Origin: Artemia franciscana
Taxonomy: Eukaryota; Arthropoda; Branchiopoda; Anostraca; Artemiidae
Assembly (NCBI RefSeq): GCF_032884065.1
Contig: NW_027063379.1
Span: 434,001 to 498,000 of the forward strand
Reading direction: 5' to 3'
Length of the DNA stretch: 64,000 nucleotides
How positions within the stretch are numbered: the stretch's first letter is position 1; each line of letters starts with the position of its first letter. Below, one piece after another: positions 11,465 to 22,200 of this stretch. A program made the translations under genes and the position numbers. The notes under the pieces were generated by a model that was given only the letters and a program-made list of their open reading frames with translations, was not told where the DNA came from and did no database searches.

Positions 11465-12271
11465 ATAAAGGCAGAGAAATATAAGAGATACCGGCAGAAG
11501 GCTTTTTTAGCATAAGTATATTAAGTTATCATAGCGGTAGCGAGGGTGGGAGCCGCGTCTACAAAGATAGAAGTATACCACTAGGCAAAATGTCAAAAAG
11601 CTTATTCCCCCAACTACTATACTAAATAATATAGTTAAAGCCAAGCCAACCCCCCTGTACTCTGTGTTGAACCCTGGCACCAATGCAGATTCCCCCTCAG
11701 CTAAATCGAATGGGGTCCGATTGGTTTCTGCCACAATTGTGATGAACCAGAACAATCCTAAAGGGAGGCATAAATATAGGGGTCACCCTAAATAGGAGGA
11801 CTTAACTAAATACCCCTCTAGACCGAGCTTTTTGACTAACAATAAAGGAGAGAGGATAATGATAATTAGAGAAACTTCGTAAGAGACAGTCTGTGCCCCC
11901 GCACGAATTCTACCTAATAAGGAGTACTTAGAGTTGGAAGATCAGCCTGCCACCATGATTCTGTACACTCCCACTCTCATTGCGCAGATGACTAGGAGGA
12001 ATGATAAATTGAGTTTCGCACAGTAAGACATGAATAGGACTAAGTTACATAAGAAGAAAGAGAGGAATAGACTGAACACAGGGGCAACGAGATAGGGCAT
12101 GAAATTAGAAAAAAGGGGAAATGAGACTTAATTACAAAATAGTTTGATACTGTCAGAAAAAGGCTGTAAGATCCCTAGGAAGCCGACTTTGTTTCGGCCC
12201 TTACGTAACTGAATGTACCCCAAAATCTTTCGTTCTAATAGTGTTAAAAAAGCAACTGAGATTAAAACCAT
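11465..12271 (-). pseudogene. nad1: nad1 NUMT pseudogene
   Basis: From ATG at 12271 the minus strand reads [20 protein letters not shown] and [20 protein letters not shown], then RAGAQTVSYEVSLI and the quinone-site block [20 protein letters not shown], followed by FNTEYRG. These are diagnostic of NAD1. There is an in-frame stop after KLFCN, and the C-terminal 30 or so residues near 11500 are frameshifted. Otherwise it is well preserved. Confidence 0.9.
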
Positions 12272-12299
12272 AACTATTTGTAGAAAAAAAAAAGATCAT

Positions 12300-13440
12300 T
12301 TAAGCTAGTGCTATCAAGTAAGGACTCCTTATAAATAGATCCTAAATCAAACGCATTTATCTGCCAAGTTGACATAAAACCTCAAGAGGTCCTTTCGTGC
12401 TATCATGAGTAGATTTGCCTTAGAGGTAGAAACTAACTTGGCTTACGTCGGTCTGAGCTCAGATCACGTAGGGGTTTAATAGTCAAACAGAGTACCTTTC
12501 AAGGCTGCTGCACCGAATAGGGTCCCTGAACAGACGTCGAGGTCGCAAACTCTTTTGTCGATTTGAACTCTCAAAAAGAATTACGCTGGTATCCCTAAGG
12601 TAACTTGGTCTCTATTCATCTAAGGATCAATGGTCATTTATTGATGTATTTGTAATGTGATTGTTTATTTTACTCTAAGTGTCGCCCAAACCAAACATTG
12701 TTTTCTTATGTCTAATTACTTGCCGTAAGACAGAAGGGTTAAATGTATAGATCTATAGGGTCTTATCGCCCTCCAAGTACATTTAAGCTTTTTCACTTAA
12801 AAATCAACTTCAATCTAATCGAAGAAACAGGCCATCTCTCGTCAAGCCATTCATTCCAGCCTCAAATCAAAAGGCTAATGATTATGGTACCTTTGCATGG
12901 TCGGTATACCACGGCTCTTCAATTCATCAGTGAGCAGGCCCGAAATCCTAAAGTTGGGAGGTGATGTCTTTGTTAAACAGGCGGAGATGAGTTTTGCCGA
13001 ATTCCTTTCAGATTTTTTAAAACAGATTATATCAAATATATTTGTGATTCTACTTATTCTATTATTATAGTTGCTAAATTTCTATAATTAGTGCCGGCTA
13101 GTTTGAATTAATTATTTTGAAATTATCATTTTAATGACGATGGTTGTTACACCCAGGCAACTTTTAAACCTTCTCATGTCCTCCTTGATATTATAATATA
13201 ATTTTTTCTAGAGCTCATCTCCTAGAAAATCTTCCTCGTGGAGTACCCTAAGTACCCTAAAGGAGTATTCTGCTAACCAGATATAAAGGTACGAAATATT
13301 TTTTACACCAATGTCAATCTAAAAGAGAATTATGAAACAGTCACCTTTGATTGACATATATCACCTTATTTCGGGATTCGCCGAAGGAGCTCGAAATTTA
13401 ATGAACCCTGATACAAAAGGTACAAAGAATAACTTTTTAA
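12300..13440 (-). rRNA. rrnL: rrnL NUMT copy (16S rRNA)
   Basis: Read on the minus strand this is mitochondrial 16S. The plus strand shows the conserved 3' core: GGTCCTTTCG-like text near 12390, ACGTAGGGGTTTAATAGTC near 12466, TTACGCTGGTATCCCTAAGG near 12580 and CCTTTGCATGGTCGGTATAC near 12890. It lies between nad1 and rrnS. The ends are approximate, and trnL1 and trnV could not be placed confidently at its borders. Confidence 0.88.
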
Positions 13441-13559
13441 TACTTAACAGATTTTCCTTTTCAGTACTTAGACCTTAAGCAAGTTCAATTCTTTTACTTA
13501 TGTGATATTGTTTTAAGTAGATTTATGAGTAGAGATTTAGGGAACACTCTAAAGAGTAT

Positions 13560-14300
13560 CTTTTTAGTTTGGGCAAAATGTTTATTCAAATTCCCTCCCT
13601 CTTTACAGACACACCTTCCGGTATACCTACTTTGTTACGACTTATCTCTTCAGACAAGAGAGCGACGGGCGATTTGTACATTTCTCAGATCCTTCTTCAG
13701 GTTAGCGGGTCTTACTTCTAAATCCACATTCTTCACCGTGATGACATAAAGATTCCGTATAAGTTCTTATTGTAACCCACCCTCTCCCAAACATAAGCTA
13801 CACCTTGATCTGATTTGTTAGCCTAGACATTTAAGAGGAGTTATTTGTTTAATCCCCTGGACGACGGTATGTAAGCTGTTTCACGAGAACGGGTTGATTG
13901 CTTCGTAGATTGTCGTCTACGGGGCAGGTTCCTCTAGTAAATTTAAAAACCGCCAAATTCTTTAGGTTTAAATAATACTACTCAGGTTAATTAAGAGTGG
14001 ACTAATAGGGTATATAATCCTAGTTGTTTGACCATCTAAAAAGTGCTTTAATCAAAGAAAATAGGAGATAAATATAGATTTCACCATTATTATTATGAAA
14101 TATATTAGTGCAAAAGCTCGTCTGTCAACCTAAAGTATTTCCTCTAGGACCTTGTATGACCGCGGATGCTGGAACAAGGTGGTCCCTCTATCTTTTCATT
14201 CGCTATACCTAGGAAATAGACAATAATATCGGCCACTGCACCTCTTATCTAGAATGATGTCTTGCATATGACTCGTAGAAGTAGTAAACAGACAACCTAA
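13560..14300 (-). rRNA. rrnS: rrnS NUMT copy (12S rRNA)
   Basis: The plus strand shows the complement of conserved 12S blocks: CTACTTTGTTACGACTTATC near 13627, AGAGCGACGGGCGATTTGTA near 13659, and GACCGCGGATGCTGG near 14158. It follows rrnL and precedes the control region. The 5' end of the gene (higher coordinate) is not sharply defined. Confidence 0.85.
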
Positions 14301-15190
14301 AATCAAACTTTCATTGCAGAATCTATTAACGATGGGTCGTGAATATCGGTTAGCAGGATCGTTAAATGTGAAGAATGCATATTGAACTAAGTGGTGTTCA
14401 CGGATTTACTTACTAGGTCAAAGGTCCATAGAAATAGAGTCTAAACTTGAATATGAAAAAGACAGACCTGAAAGGTTAATAAGAGCAGCTGGCCTTGCGA
14501 GCGACCGAAACCCATTCTCTAGCCGCCATAAAGAGTGGAACACCCGCTCAATAGTTCTATTTATATACGAAAAATGCTATAGACCGTCTTCATGTGTATA
14601 TCAATAAGCGTTGCACAGGTTTGTCAGTATGAGTACAAGAGTTTTATTATATTAATAGTGACTACTTGTTTAATAACTTCGTTTCCTGTCATGCAATAAT
14701 CATTCCTCCCGACAAACCAATGAAGGAGGCACGTCAATAAGACGGTGAATGGAATTAAATTTTAATTAAGTAAGTACATGTACAAATGTGAATGACAAAT
14801 TATTTGAATACTTAGTGTATTACATATGTGATTATAGTAGTGATGAACAAAATTAAAAAGGTTAAAAAGGGAACTAACCCACCCCTAGATACGTAAGATA
14901 CCCATGTAAATGATATGCTGTTTATTGAACCTCAAGTAAAAATCAAGTGTGACTAATGACCAATCGAAACAACACCGACTAATGAAATACATCGATGTAG
15001 CTGAATGTAGTGTAGCATATATATATAAACGAGGTAACGTGCAACATTAAGTACGCAGGCTGCCTCTGAAACAAGGCCCCCCCCTCAGAAATGTAGGTCA
15101 AACCTACATGTCTTAGGAGGGGCCTTTTCAAAGAGCCAAGCCTACGTATGTGCATTCATATATTTAATGTTAATTCATATAGCGTTCTCT
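14300..15190. other. Mitochondrial control region, left part (probable)
   Basis: This AT-rich sequence, without genes, lies between rrnS and the inserted LINE. It should derive from the mitochondrial control region. It contains the long hairpin at 15073-15126. Whether all of it is mitochondrial cannot be decided without the organelle genome. Confidence 0.55.
15073..15126. repeat. Two-tier hairpin with C-rich outer stem
   Basis: The outer arms (AAGGCCCC... at 15073 and ...AGGAGGGGCCTT at 15115-15126) pair over about 12 bases. Inside, ATGTAGGT and ACCTACAT form a perfect 8-bp stem around a 3-nt loop (CAA). Confidence 0.8.
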
Positions 15191-15194
15191 ATAG

Positions 15195-17053
15195 TACATT
15201 TCCTTAGACCTTAGATCCTCCTGAGCCATTGATGGCGCATAGGGCGTCGACAAAGTTTCTCCATTCATCACGAAGCTGTGCGGCTGCAGTGATATCTTCC
15301 CATTGCAGAGTGAGGGAAATGTTTGCCTTTTTAAGGCCCCGATCATACTGCCTCCGCAGTGTGTTTTGGTCGGGCTCGTCTTCGTCTTCCTTCAGGCTGT
15401 CACTGATACACTCTTGAGGGCAGTCTGTCTTCATGCATGCGTAGAACATGACCCAAATATGTCCATCTTCGTTTCTTCAAAACTTCGGTTACTATGGGCT
15501 GGTTTGTTTTCAGCCGGATTTCCCTATTGGTAATTTTCTGATGACAACTGATTTTGAGGATCCGTCGAAGGCAAATGTTTTCTAATCCAAGGATAAGTTT
15601 CTCAAGTTGTTGGTTGAGTTTCCAACATTCACTGGCGTACATCAAAATAGACAACACATTGCTGTTGAGCAGGCGCAATTTTAAACGAAGGGAGTATTTG
15701 TTGCTTCTCCAAATTGGTGTTAGTCTGTTGAAGGCGCCTGATGCTTGTCCAATCCTTCTCTTGATTTCAAATGTTACATCGCCAGTATTTCTACTAAAGT
15801 ATTTAAATTCTTGAAGTGGTTCAACAGATTTATCGGAGCATTGAAGAGTTAGGGGGGCAACAGATCTGGACATACTTTTTGATTTGTCGACGTTGATCGA
15901 CAATCTGACCTCTCGGGCATTTTCTGAGATTTCATCAAATAGCAGCTGTAATCGGTCTTTGGCGTCTTTTAGCAGTACTATTTCATCTACAAAGTCAAGA
16001 TCTGCGAGTTTTTTGTTGTTGACGGTTACTCCATAGCCCGTAGACTGTCTGAGTACGTAGTCCATAACTATTGTAAATAAAAGTGGTGATAACACACATC
16101 CTTGCTTGACACCAGTCATGATTTTGAAGTATCTTGTAACTCCGTTTTCTGTTCGAACACAGCATTTTGTTTCTTTGTACAGGGCGATAATCAGTTCTAC
16201 TATCTTGGGGGATAATCCATAGTATTTGAGGATCTTCCATATCATTTCTCGGTCAACCAAGTCAAATGCCTTTTCTAGGTCAATGAAAAGAAGATATAGC
16301 TTTTTATTCCATTCCTTTGAGTCGTCAACCAGCATACTCGTGTGAAAATTAGGTCTGCACATGATCTTCCAGGTCGGAAGCCGTGTTGTTCATCACGAAG
16401 ATGTTGGTCCAGTTTCTGCTATAGGTGTTGTAATACAATAATTGACCAAATTTTACTAGGTATCGACATTATGTTAATACCTTTCCAATTGCCACAAACT
16501 AGCGCATCGCCATTTTTGAAGAGCTTAATAATGGCTCCTTTCGTCGAGTCACTGGGTACTTTCTGGTCACTCCATATCTGAGTTAGCAGCTCAACCCAAA
16601 CTGTGATGCAGTCGCGGACTGAAGTTTTCAGCATCTCAGATATAATTTCATCTACTCCTGGCATTCTTCCGTTCCTCGGCTTTCTGACAGTGACTATGAT
16701 TTCTTCTGGAGAGGGTGGTTCTTCATTTACGACAAGAATCATAAATGGAGTGTCAGGAATTATATCTTGGTCATTTATTCTCGGTCTATTTAGTAGGTTC
16801 TTAAAGTCGGTTACCCACCTCTCATCAATCATCAAAGGGTCTGCAAAAGGACTCCATTCTCATCTTTTACTAGATTAGTCCTGTTAAGCTTGACTCCAAT
16901 CATCTCATTGGTTAATCTATAGACTGTTTTCGAATCTCCCTTCTTTGCTACTTCTTCCGCCAAAGCTGCTTTCTATTCAATAAATTGCCTCTTGTCGGTC
17001 CAAACACTCTTCTTTACTTGTTCGTCTATTTCTCTAGATGAGTGTTGCAGAAC
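15195..17053 (-). mobile_element. 5'-truncated LINE (endonuclease-RT family), inserted in the NUMT
   Basis: The minus strand carries the RT and C-terminal module of a non-LTR retrotransposon. Upstream thumb/finger text lies at 17050-16419 (KNGDALVCGNWKGINIMSIP). Motif A is LYLLFIDLEKAFDLVDREMI near 16280 and motif B is GVKQGCVLSPLLF near 16110. The active-site box reads DFVDE instead of FADD. An LGHVLRM block and a terminal WRNFVDALC segment follow to 15204. The frame changes near 16400 and near 15430. It lacks the endonuclease, is dead, and shows that the mitochondrial sequence around it resides in the nucleus. Ends are approximate. Confidence 0.9.
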
Positions 17054-17072
17054 AATTAATTAAGATGCGTCT

Positions 17073-17136
17073 GAGCGGTGAATGTATGGTACATTCACCG
17101 CTCTTTTATTGGAATAATAAAAGAGCGGTGAATGTA
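17073..17136. repeat. Overlapping alternative hairpins (three-arm palindrome)
   Basis: Arm 17073-17086 pairs perfectly (14 bp) with 17090-17103 around the loop TGG. The middle arm, extended to 17090-17110, also pairs perfectly (21 bp) with 17116-17136 around GGAAT. The same word therefore occurs as direct, inverted and direct copies, so two mutually exclusive stem-loops can form. Confidence 0.92.
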
Positions 17137-17174
17137 CGTTATTTATATCGTTTATATAATACTAAATTTCGTCC

Positions 17175-17298
17175 AAACCCTCTTAGGAGGGTTTCTTGAA
17201 TAGCCTAGAGATATTGATTTATATTTATCCTGGAAGATTTGGCGTTCCATGATAAATAAAATCATTATCTCATTTAATACAACCCTCCTAAGAGGGTT
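17175..17298. repeat. Large palindrome with palindromic ends
   Basis: The ends are two small palindromes that are inverted copies of each other: 17175-17194 with loop TTAG and 17281-17298 with loop CTAA. Between them, about 27 bases starting GAGATATTGATTTATATTTA pair with a near-complement ending AATAAAATCATTATCTC, with few mismatches. The whole 124 bp can fold as one hairpin or as three. Confidence 0.85.
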
Positions 17299-17303
17299 GG
17301 AAG

Positions 17304-17401
17304 TTTAATGTAGTTATAAACTTATTTGTACTATTTTTTGTCCTAACACTAAGTATTAGGACTAGGAAAAAATACTACAGATAAGTTTATATCTCATTAA
17401 A
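17304..17401. repeat. Long imperfect palindrome, stem of about 45 bp
   Basis: The left arm, from TTTAATG at 17304 to GTCCTAA at 17346, pairs with TTAGGAC at 17356 through ATTAAA at 17401, with a few mismatches and a small bulge, around a 9-nt loop. It directly follows the previous palindrome. Confidence 0.88.
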
Positions 17402-17928
17402 TGTACCAATAATAAGAAATTATCTCTCTATTTAGTATCGTAACAATGACGTTCTGTATAGGTAAATTTGTTTGAAATTCTAGATTCAGAACCCCCCATA
17501 AAATCGCTAAAAATCGGCTTAAAAGTTGCGTTTAGAGGATTTTGCGACACCCTTTTACACGATTAATGCACCAGTTCTTGATATTACCTGGAAACATGAC
17601 CCTTTCGGGGTGTTGGCTTCGATTCTGTAAAAGCATAGATTCAACTGCCCTCAATTTTCCTCCAAAAATTGTCGAATTGATGAGTTTGTCCCGTTTGGAC
17701 AGAGAAGAATGGGAAAATTTGATCGCCTTAATCGTTTGCGGCAACCGACATCTCTGTTAGTTTGAGAAAAAATCGAGTGTTTGCTGTAAGCCAAATATTG
17801 TTTACTATTACAATAGGATAGAGTTGTGTTGTTGACGTTGGCCTATCAGAAGAACTCCCTCCCTCATTATGCCTCATTCTGAAGCATAGCCTTTGGGGGG
17901 GGGAGAGTTCTTCTCTAGTGTGGGCGTT
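17402..17928. other. Unassigned stretch before trnM
   Basis: It lies between the palindromes and trnM, where trnI, trnQ or control region would be expected, but I cannot identify any of these. An open stretch of 72 codons on the plus strand (17542-17757) and one of 70 on the minus strand (17744-17532) overlap; neither resembles a family I know. It could be control region or an unrelated nuclear insertion. Confidence 0.4.
17848..17914. repeat. Hairpin with G/C-tract inner stem
   Basis: AGAAGAACTC at 17848-17857 pairs perfectly with GAGTTCTTCT at 17905-17914. Inside, CCTCCC faces a run of nine G. It ends 15 bp before trnM. Confidence 0.82.
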
Positions 17929-17989
17929 GAAGAGTAAGCTAAGATAAGCTACTGGGCTCATACCCCAATGATAGAGCAATCTCTCTTTA
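17929..17989 (+). tRNA. trnM: trnM
   Basis: The anticodon arm ACTGGGCTCATACCCCAATG carries CAT and matches the metazoan mitochondrial trnM consensus. The acceptor GAAGAG pairs with CTCTTT (one G-U). nad2 starts two bases later. Confidence 0.85.
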
Positions 17990-17990
17990 A

Positions 17991-18790
17991 ATGATTAAGT
18001 GGTTATGCCTATGTTTTTCTTACATTTTTATAGTATCCTCCCACTCCTGGTTATTTCTTTGACTTAGAATGGAAATAAATTCTTTAAGCTTTATCCCTAT
18101 TATGATTGAAGAGAGAAGGAAAAACAAATTAAAGTATTTCTTAATTCAGTCAGTAGCCTCAGTCATCTTTTCAGCGAGTATATTGAACCAATCATTTTCA
18201 TTCTTGATCCCTTTTGCTCTACTAATTAAGATTGGCGCAGCCCCGTTTCACATACGACTAGTAAGTATTTATAAATCTAAGTCATGAAAGCTTTTATCTC
18301 TTTTAATAACTTTTCAGAAAATTGGACCTCTTCTCAGACTGGTTATGATGTTTTCCTCTGTTAGACATTTATCCTGATTAATATTTAATATAAGTAGATT
18401 TTTCTTGATATTAATTTATCATGTCACTTATCTAGCTATCCTATATTTTATAGTAATTTTACTACAACAAAAGGGGACATACTCCCTCGCCCGGATGAAT
18501 ACTAATGTCAGATTGACCTATAAGGCTTCGATTTCATTTAGTCTTCTCTCTTTAGCCGGACTACCCCCCTTCTTGGGATTTTTTATTAAATGAATATCTC
18601 TGGAAATAAATATTCTACCCCCTCTTCTTGTACTAGCCCTTGTTATATCTTCGTGTCTCTCAGTCAATTTTTATTTTAAGATTGCAATGAGCTCTCTTTT
18701 ATTCCCCTCAGAGGTAAAGTCTAAGCAAATAGAGATCCTAGGTATTCTATCAATAGGGTTCAATATTTTTCTTCCCCTGTTCTTTTTGTC
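17991..18790 (+). CDS. nad2: nad2, intact frame within NUMT
   Basis: NAD2 is an antiporter-like membrane subunit of complex I. From ATG at 17991 the mitochondrial-code frame is open to the start of trnW and beyond (next stop TAG at 18870). In normal mtDNA it would end by an incomplete stop at trnW. Typical blocks are FLWLSMEMNSLSF-like text near 18050, LLIKIGAAPFH near 18220 and SLAGLPPFLGFFIK near 18550. TGA codons fall at Trp positions. With cox2 it is one of two long genes without a break. Confidence 0.9.
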
Positions 18791-18851
18791 AAGCTTTAAG
18801 TTAATTAAACTACCTACCTTCAAAGCTGGAAATAAGAGGTTCTTAAGCTTT
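18791..18851 (+). tRNA. trnW: trnW
   Basis: The terminal AAGCTT words pair with each other because the word is self-complementary. The anticodon is TCA in ACCTTCAAAGC, the form that reads TGA and TGG. It directly follows nad2. Confidence 0.82.
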
Positions 18852-18874
18852 AATAATTTCTACTTAACATAGAT

Positions 18875-18929
18875 GGGGGTCTTATCTACATAATTACAGT
18901 ATCAACGTGATCCTTTTTATCAGGCACCC
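18875..18929 (-). tRNA. trnY: trnY, degraded
   Basis: The minus strand has anticodon GTA in ACTGTAATT and partly paired ends (GGGTGCC with GGGGGTC complement, one mismatch and a wobble). It is the last recognisable mitochondrial gene. The normal neighbour, cox1, is at the opposite end of the copy. Confidence 0.55.
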
Positions 18930-18945
18930 AATCTCTGTTTATTAT

Positions 18946-19270
18946 ATATTAAATGTAAAATTCTCTTTAAGAATCAAAAACTTACGTGCACAAAACAAAT
19001 CAACCATAGTAAAGGGAATAATCCTCAACTAAATTTGAAATTTAGCACCTATTTTAGTGCCTTCGGTACCTTTTCCTTATTTCTGGTATTTTATTCCTTC
19101 GGTTTACAATATTTGATTCGATTTGAGTTGGTTGCATTTAAGTTGGCATGGTTTCTGATGTATCTTGAGTGATATTTCCGTTAGACGTGACCTGGGTCGG
19201 CTTGATTTGTTTTCGTAATGAACAGTTTGCAGCACATGAAACAGTTTGGTTTCAGATCTGCTTTTGGCCT
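18946..19270. repeat. Repeat segment, inverted relative to its other copy
   Basis: 19050-19270 is the reverse complement of about 41465-41700, with scattered differences. The sequence on its right (from 19290) matches 41705 onward in the direct orientation. One of the two copies therefore contains a local inversion of about 235 bp at the start of the env-bearing fossil. Confidence 0.8.
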
Positions 19271-22200
19271 TATTTATAATCTTTGAAATGTCTTCAACAA
19301 CAAATTCTACTAATTATGTAAGTAGACCAATATACAAATTTAAATGCCGATATTTCTATAAAAAAAATAAATGCAACAACGGATGTAGCGAAAAATAACA
19401 CAATATCCCAACATCTCAATACTATCATCAACAATAATCTAGGAATCATCACTAGCAAACTATCAGTATCATAAAAAAAATGTATCGCAAAGAAATATTC
19501 AACCACAGCTATCTTCAGGGAATTCTGCCCTCTATGGGAAGAAGACTCTACACCCAAAACTAAATGTACCACCTTAATAGATATAGAAGTTATCATCTCT
19601 ACAACTATACCACATATTTACCCTCAGTCGATAGAATTGGATGCTTCAATATCAGATACTACAACAAAAACCATTACTGACATGCTAAAACCAAATGAAG
19701 TACCTAATTACAATAAGACAACCAACAAAATCCACTAGATGGGTAAGGACACCCTCAAGAACGAAAGCAAGAACACGAATCAGTGTGAAAGTCACTATCG
19801 TTGATACTGACGATAGTAACACAGAATGCATTGATGAAGATTCAGATTCAGACTGAAGAAGATTCAGATTGGATAAGAGAAAATCAGAAAACTAAATACA
19901 GTCATGAATACTACGTTAAATCTACAAAAAATGCAAGCAAGTATAGCCAACTATCGAAAAGAAAAACTAAAACGATCCCCCCCCCCCCGAAAAAAAAAAT
20001 TCAAAAACTGTCAACACAATGAATTACTTGAAAAATGAAGTAGATTGAGTAATATTTGATTCAAGCTTGACAATGTTTTCAATTAATACATTGATATAAT
20101 ATCTGATTCAATCTTGAAGATGTTTTCAATTTATATATTGACAATGTCATTATTAAATCTGGCTACTGATATCAGTAAATTCGAGTTCGCACTGTTTGCC
20201 TTAGCAGGTGAAACCCTATCATAAGACTTGGCAGACCCCACAAGCTTGAAAAACATTCTAAATAAAATAAAAACCCACTTAACATTTGGTTTCCATTTGC
20301 CAGTAGAACCAGAAGAAGCAAACTCATTTTTATATTACACCAAACTGAAGGCAAATATAACAAAAATTAATGAACAGCTTTTCGCAGTAGTAAAGATTCT
20401 ACTAATCAATCAACAGTCCATATCAAATTTATATAATATATCTACCTTTGCCGTTAAGATGAAGGAAACAAAATCCTTCATGAGCATCGTGCCAGAAGCA
20501 GAATAATTACTCATTGATCAGGACAGAAGAAAATATACACTAGCAAACGTCCAGGAATTTAAAAGATGCGTCACATTAAAAGCTTAGTTGGCCAATCAAC
20601 AATTCCCATAAGAACATGATCGTGTATGTTGGCTGTTGTTTTGAATAATCACAAAAACAAAATGTTCCTAACTCATGTGAAGCTCTAATAGAAAGCACAA
20701 AAAAGAAATATTTATCAATCTACGAAATGACAATTATTTTTCTGTGTCCAAAGAAACAGTAGGAACTCAATCCTGCAACAAAAATACCGAGAAAATCAAC
20801 CCCAGTTATCGAACTGAACTACTCTTACTGGACGTTCGAAAACAAAGTTTTCCATCTAGCCAAAAAATCGAGAGGATTAAAGGAACAAAGCAATTGAAAA
20901 AGATAGAGGAGACATTAGACTTGCAAATACCAGTCTTCACTAATGAGGACCAAAGATTAAAATATGTGGAAAGTCAGTATGGATTATTTTAATCAAATTT
21001 CTGCCACCATATTCTGATAACAATTCTTCTGGTGTTTCTCATTTCACTAGCAATAAAAGCACTGCTAACGCTGAACTATGAAAAGCTCTTAAAACTACGA
21101 AAATCAAGCGTCAAACATGAGATAATTGACGCGCAAGAGATACATCAATTAAACCCCACTGCTTCCAACGATATCTGAGCCGTAAATACTGGGAGGATAT
21201 CGCAGTACAAAATAGTTATGAGGTCGTCTTTTGTATATATCAATATCAAGTCCCTATTGCAAAAAAAATATTGTTAATATATGGTTGGGTGGCTATAACG
21301 CAATTAATTCATTTCTTAATTTGTTTGGCAACGCCATACATCGGTAACATAAAAGAAGTGGCAGAAAAATATATGTAAAATCAGACCTCTAATATTTACC
21401 AAATAGTTAGCTATTTTATAGAAGAGTGTTCTTGTATTCACCTGAACAACACTATAATTAGTAGGAAACTAACAATCCTTGAAATATTGCTGATTATGTA
21501 TTATGTCCAATTTTGTAATAAGGATTTACCCCCACCTCCATAAGCTCCATACTATATAAGCACCAAATAGTTAGCTATTTTATAGAAGAGTGTTCTTGTA
21601 TTCACCTAAACAACACTATAATTAGTAGGAAACTAACAATCCTTGAAATATTGCTGATAATGTATTATGTTCAATTTTGTCATAAGGATTTATCCCCACT
21701 TCCATAAGCTCCATACTATGGCACCGACCACCCCTTCTGGTCAAAAATCAAATAACGAGTAACATCTATTGTCATACTTTATCAGCCACCGAAGAATGTC
21801 CATTAACAAAACTACTGATATATCTCATTCCACAAAGACCAACGAAGACGATAATCGTCCACCTCGATAAGCCCAGTCATAAAGAAGAAAATTCCAACTA
21901 TGATTACTTCAATAATCCCCGTCAATCCACATTCTTAATACAAAGACAGCAATACCAAGTCGACCTAAGAAGAAAAAGTATACAGCTGAAAAATATCCAC
22001 GAACTGTTACCGAACTAATATCAGGTTACAACTGAGGTGGTAACTCAAAGAGCCAAGATTTTCTACCGCACATATGAGGAACTCTACATCCAAAGACAAG
22101 AACAATTGCAACCCAAGCCATTAAGAAATCCAATATATAAACATCATCGGTAACTAAGAATATGAGAAAAGCTCAACGTAACCTGTATTGTCATAACTTA

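Noticed and set aside
15229-16881. Plus-strand open stretches of 60-90 codons
   Set aside because: They are antisense shadows of the minus-strand LINE RT.
19294-19596. Minus-strand 100-codon hydrophobic stretch
   Set aside because: It lies antisense to the env-like tract and is not kept in copy II.
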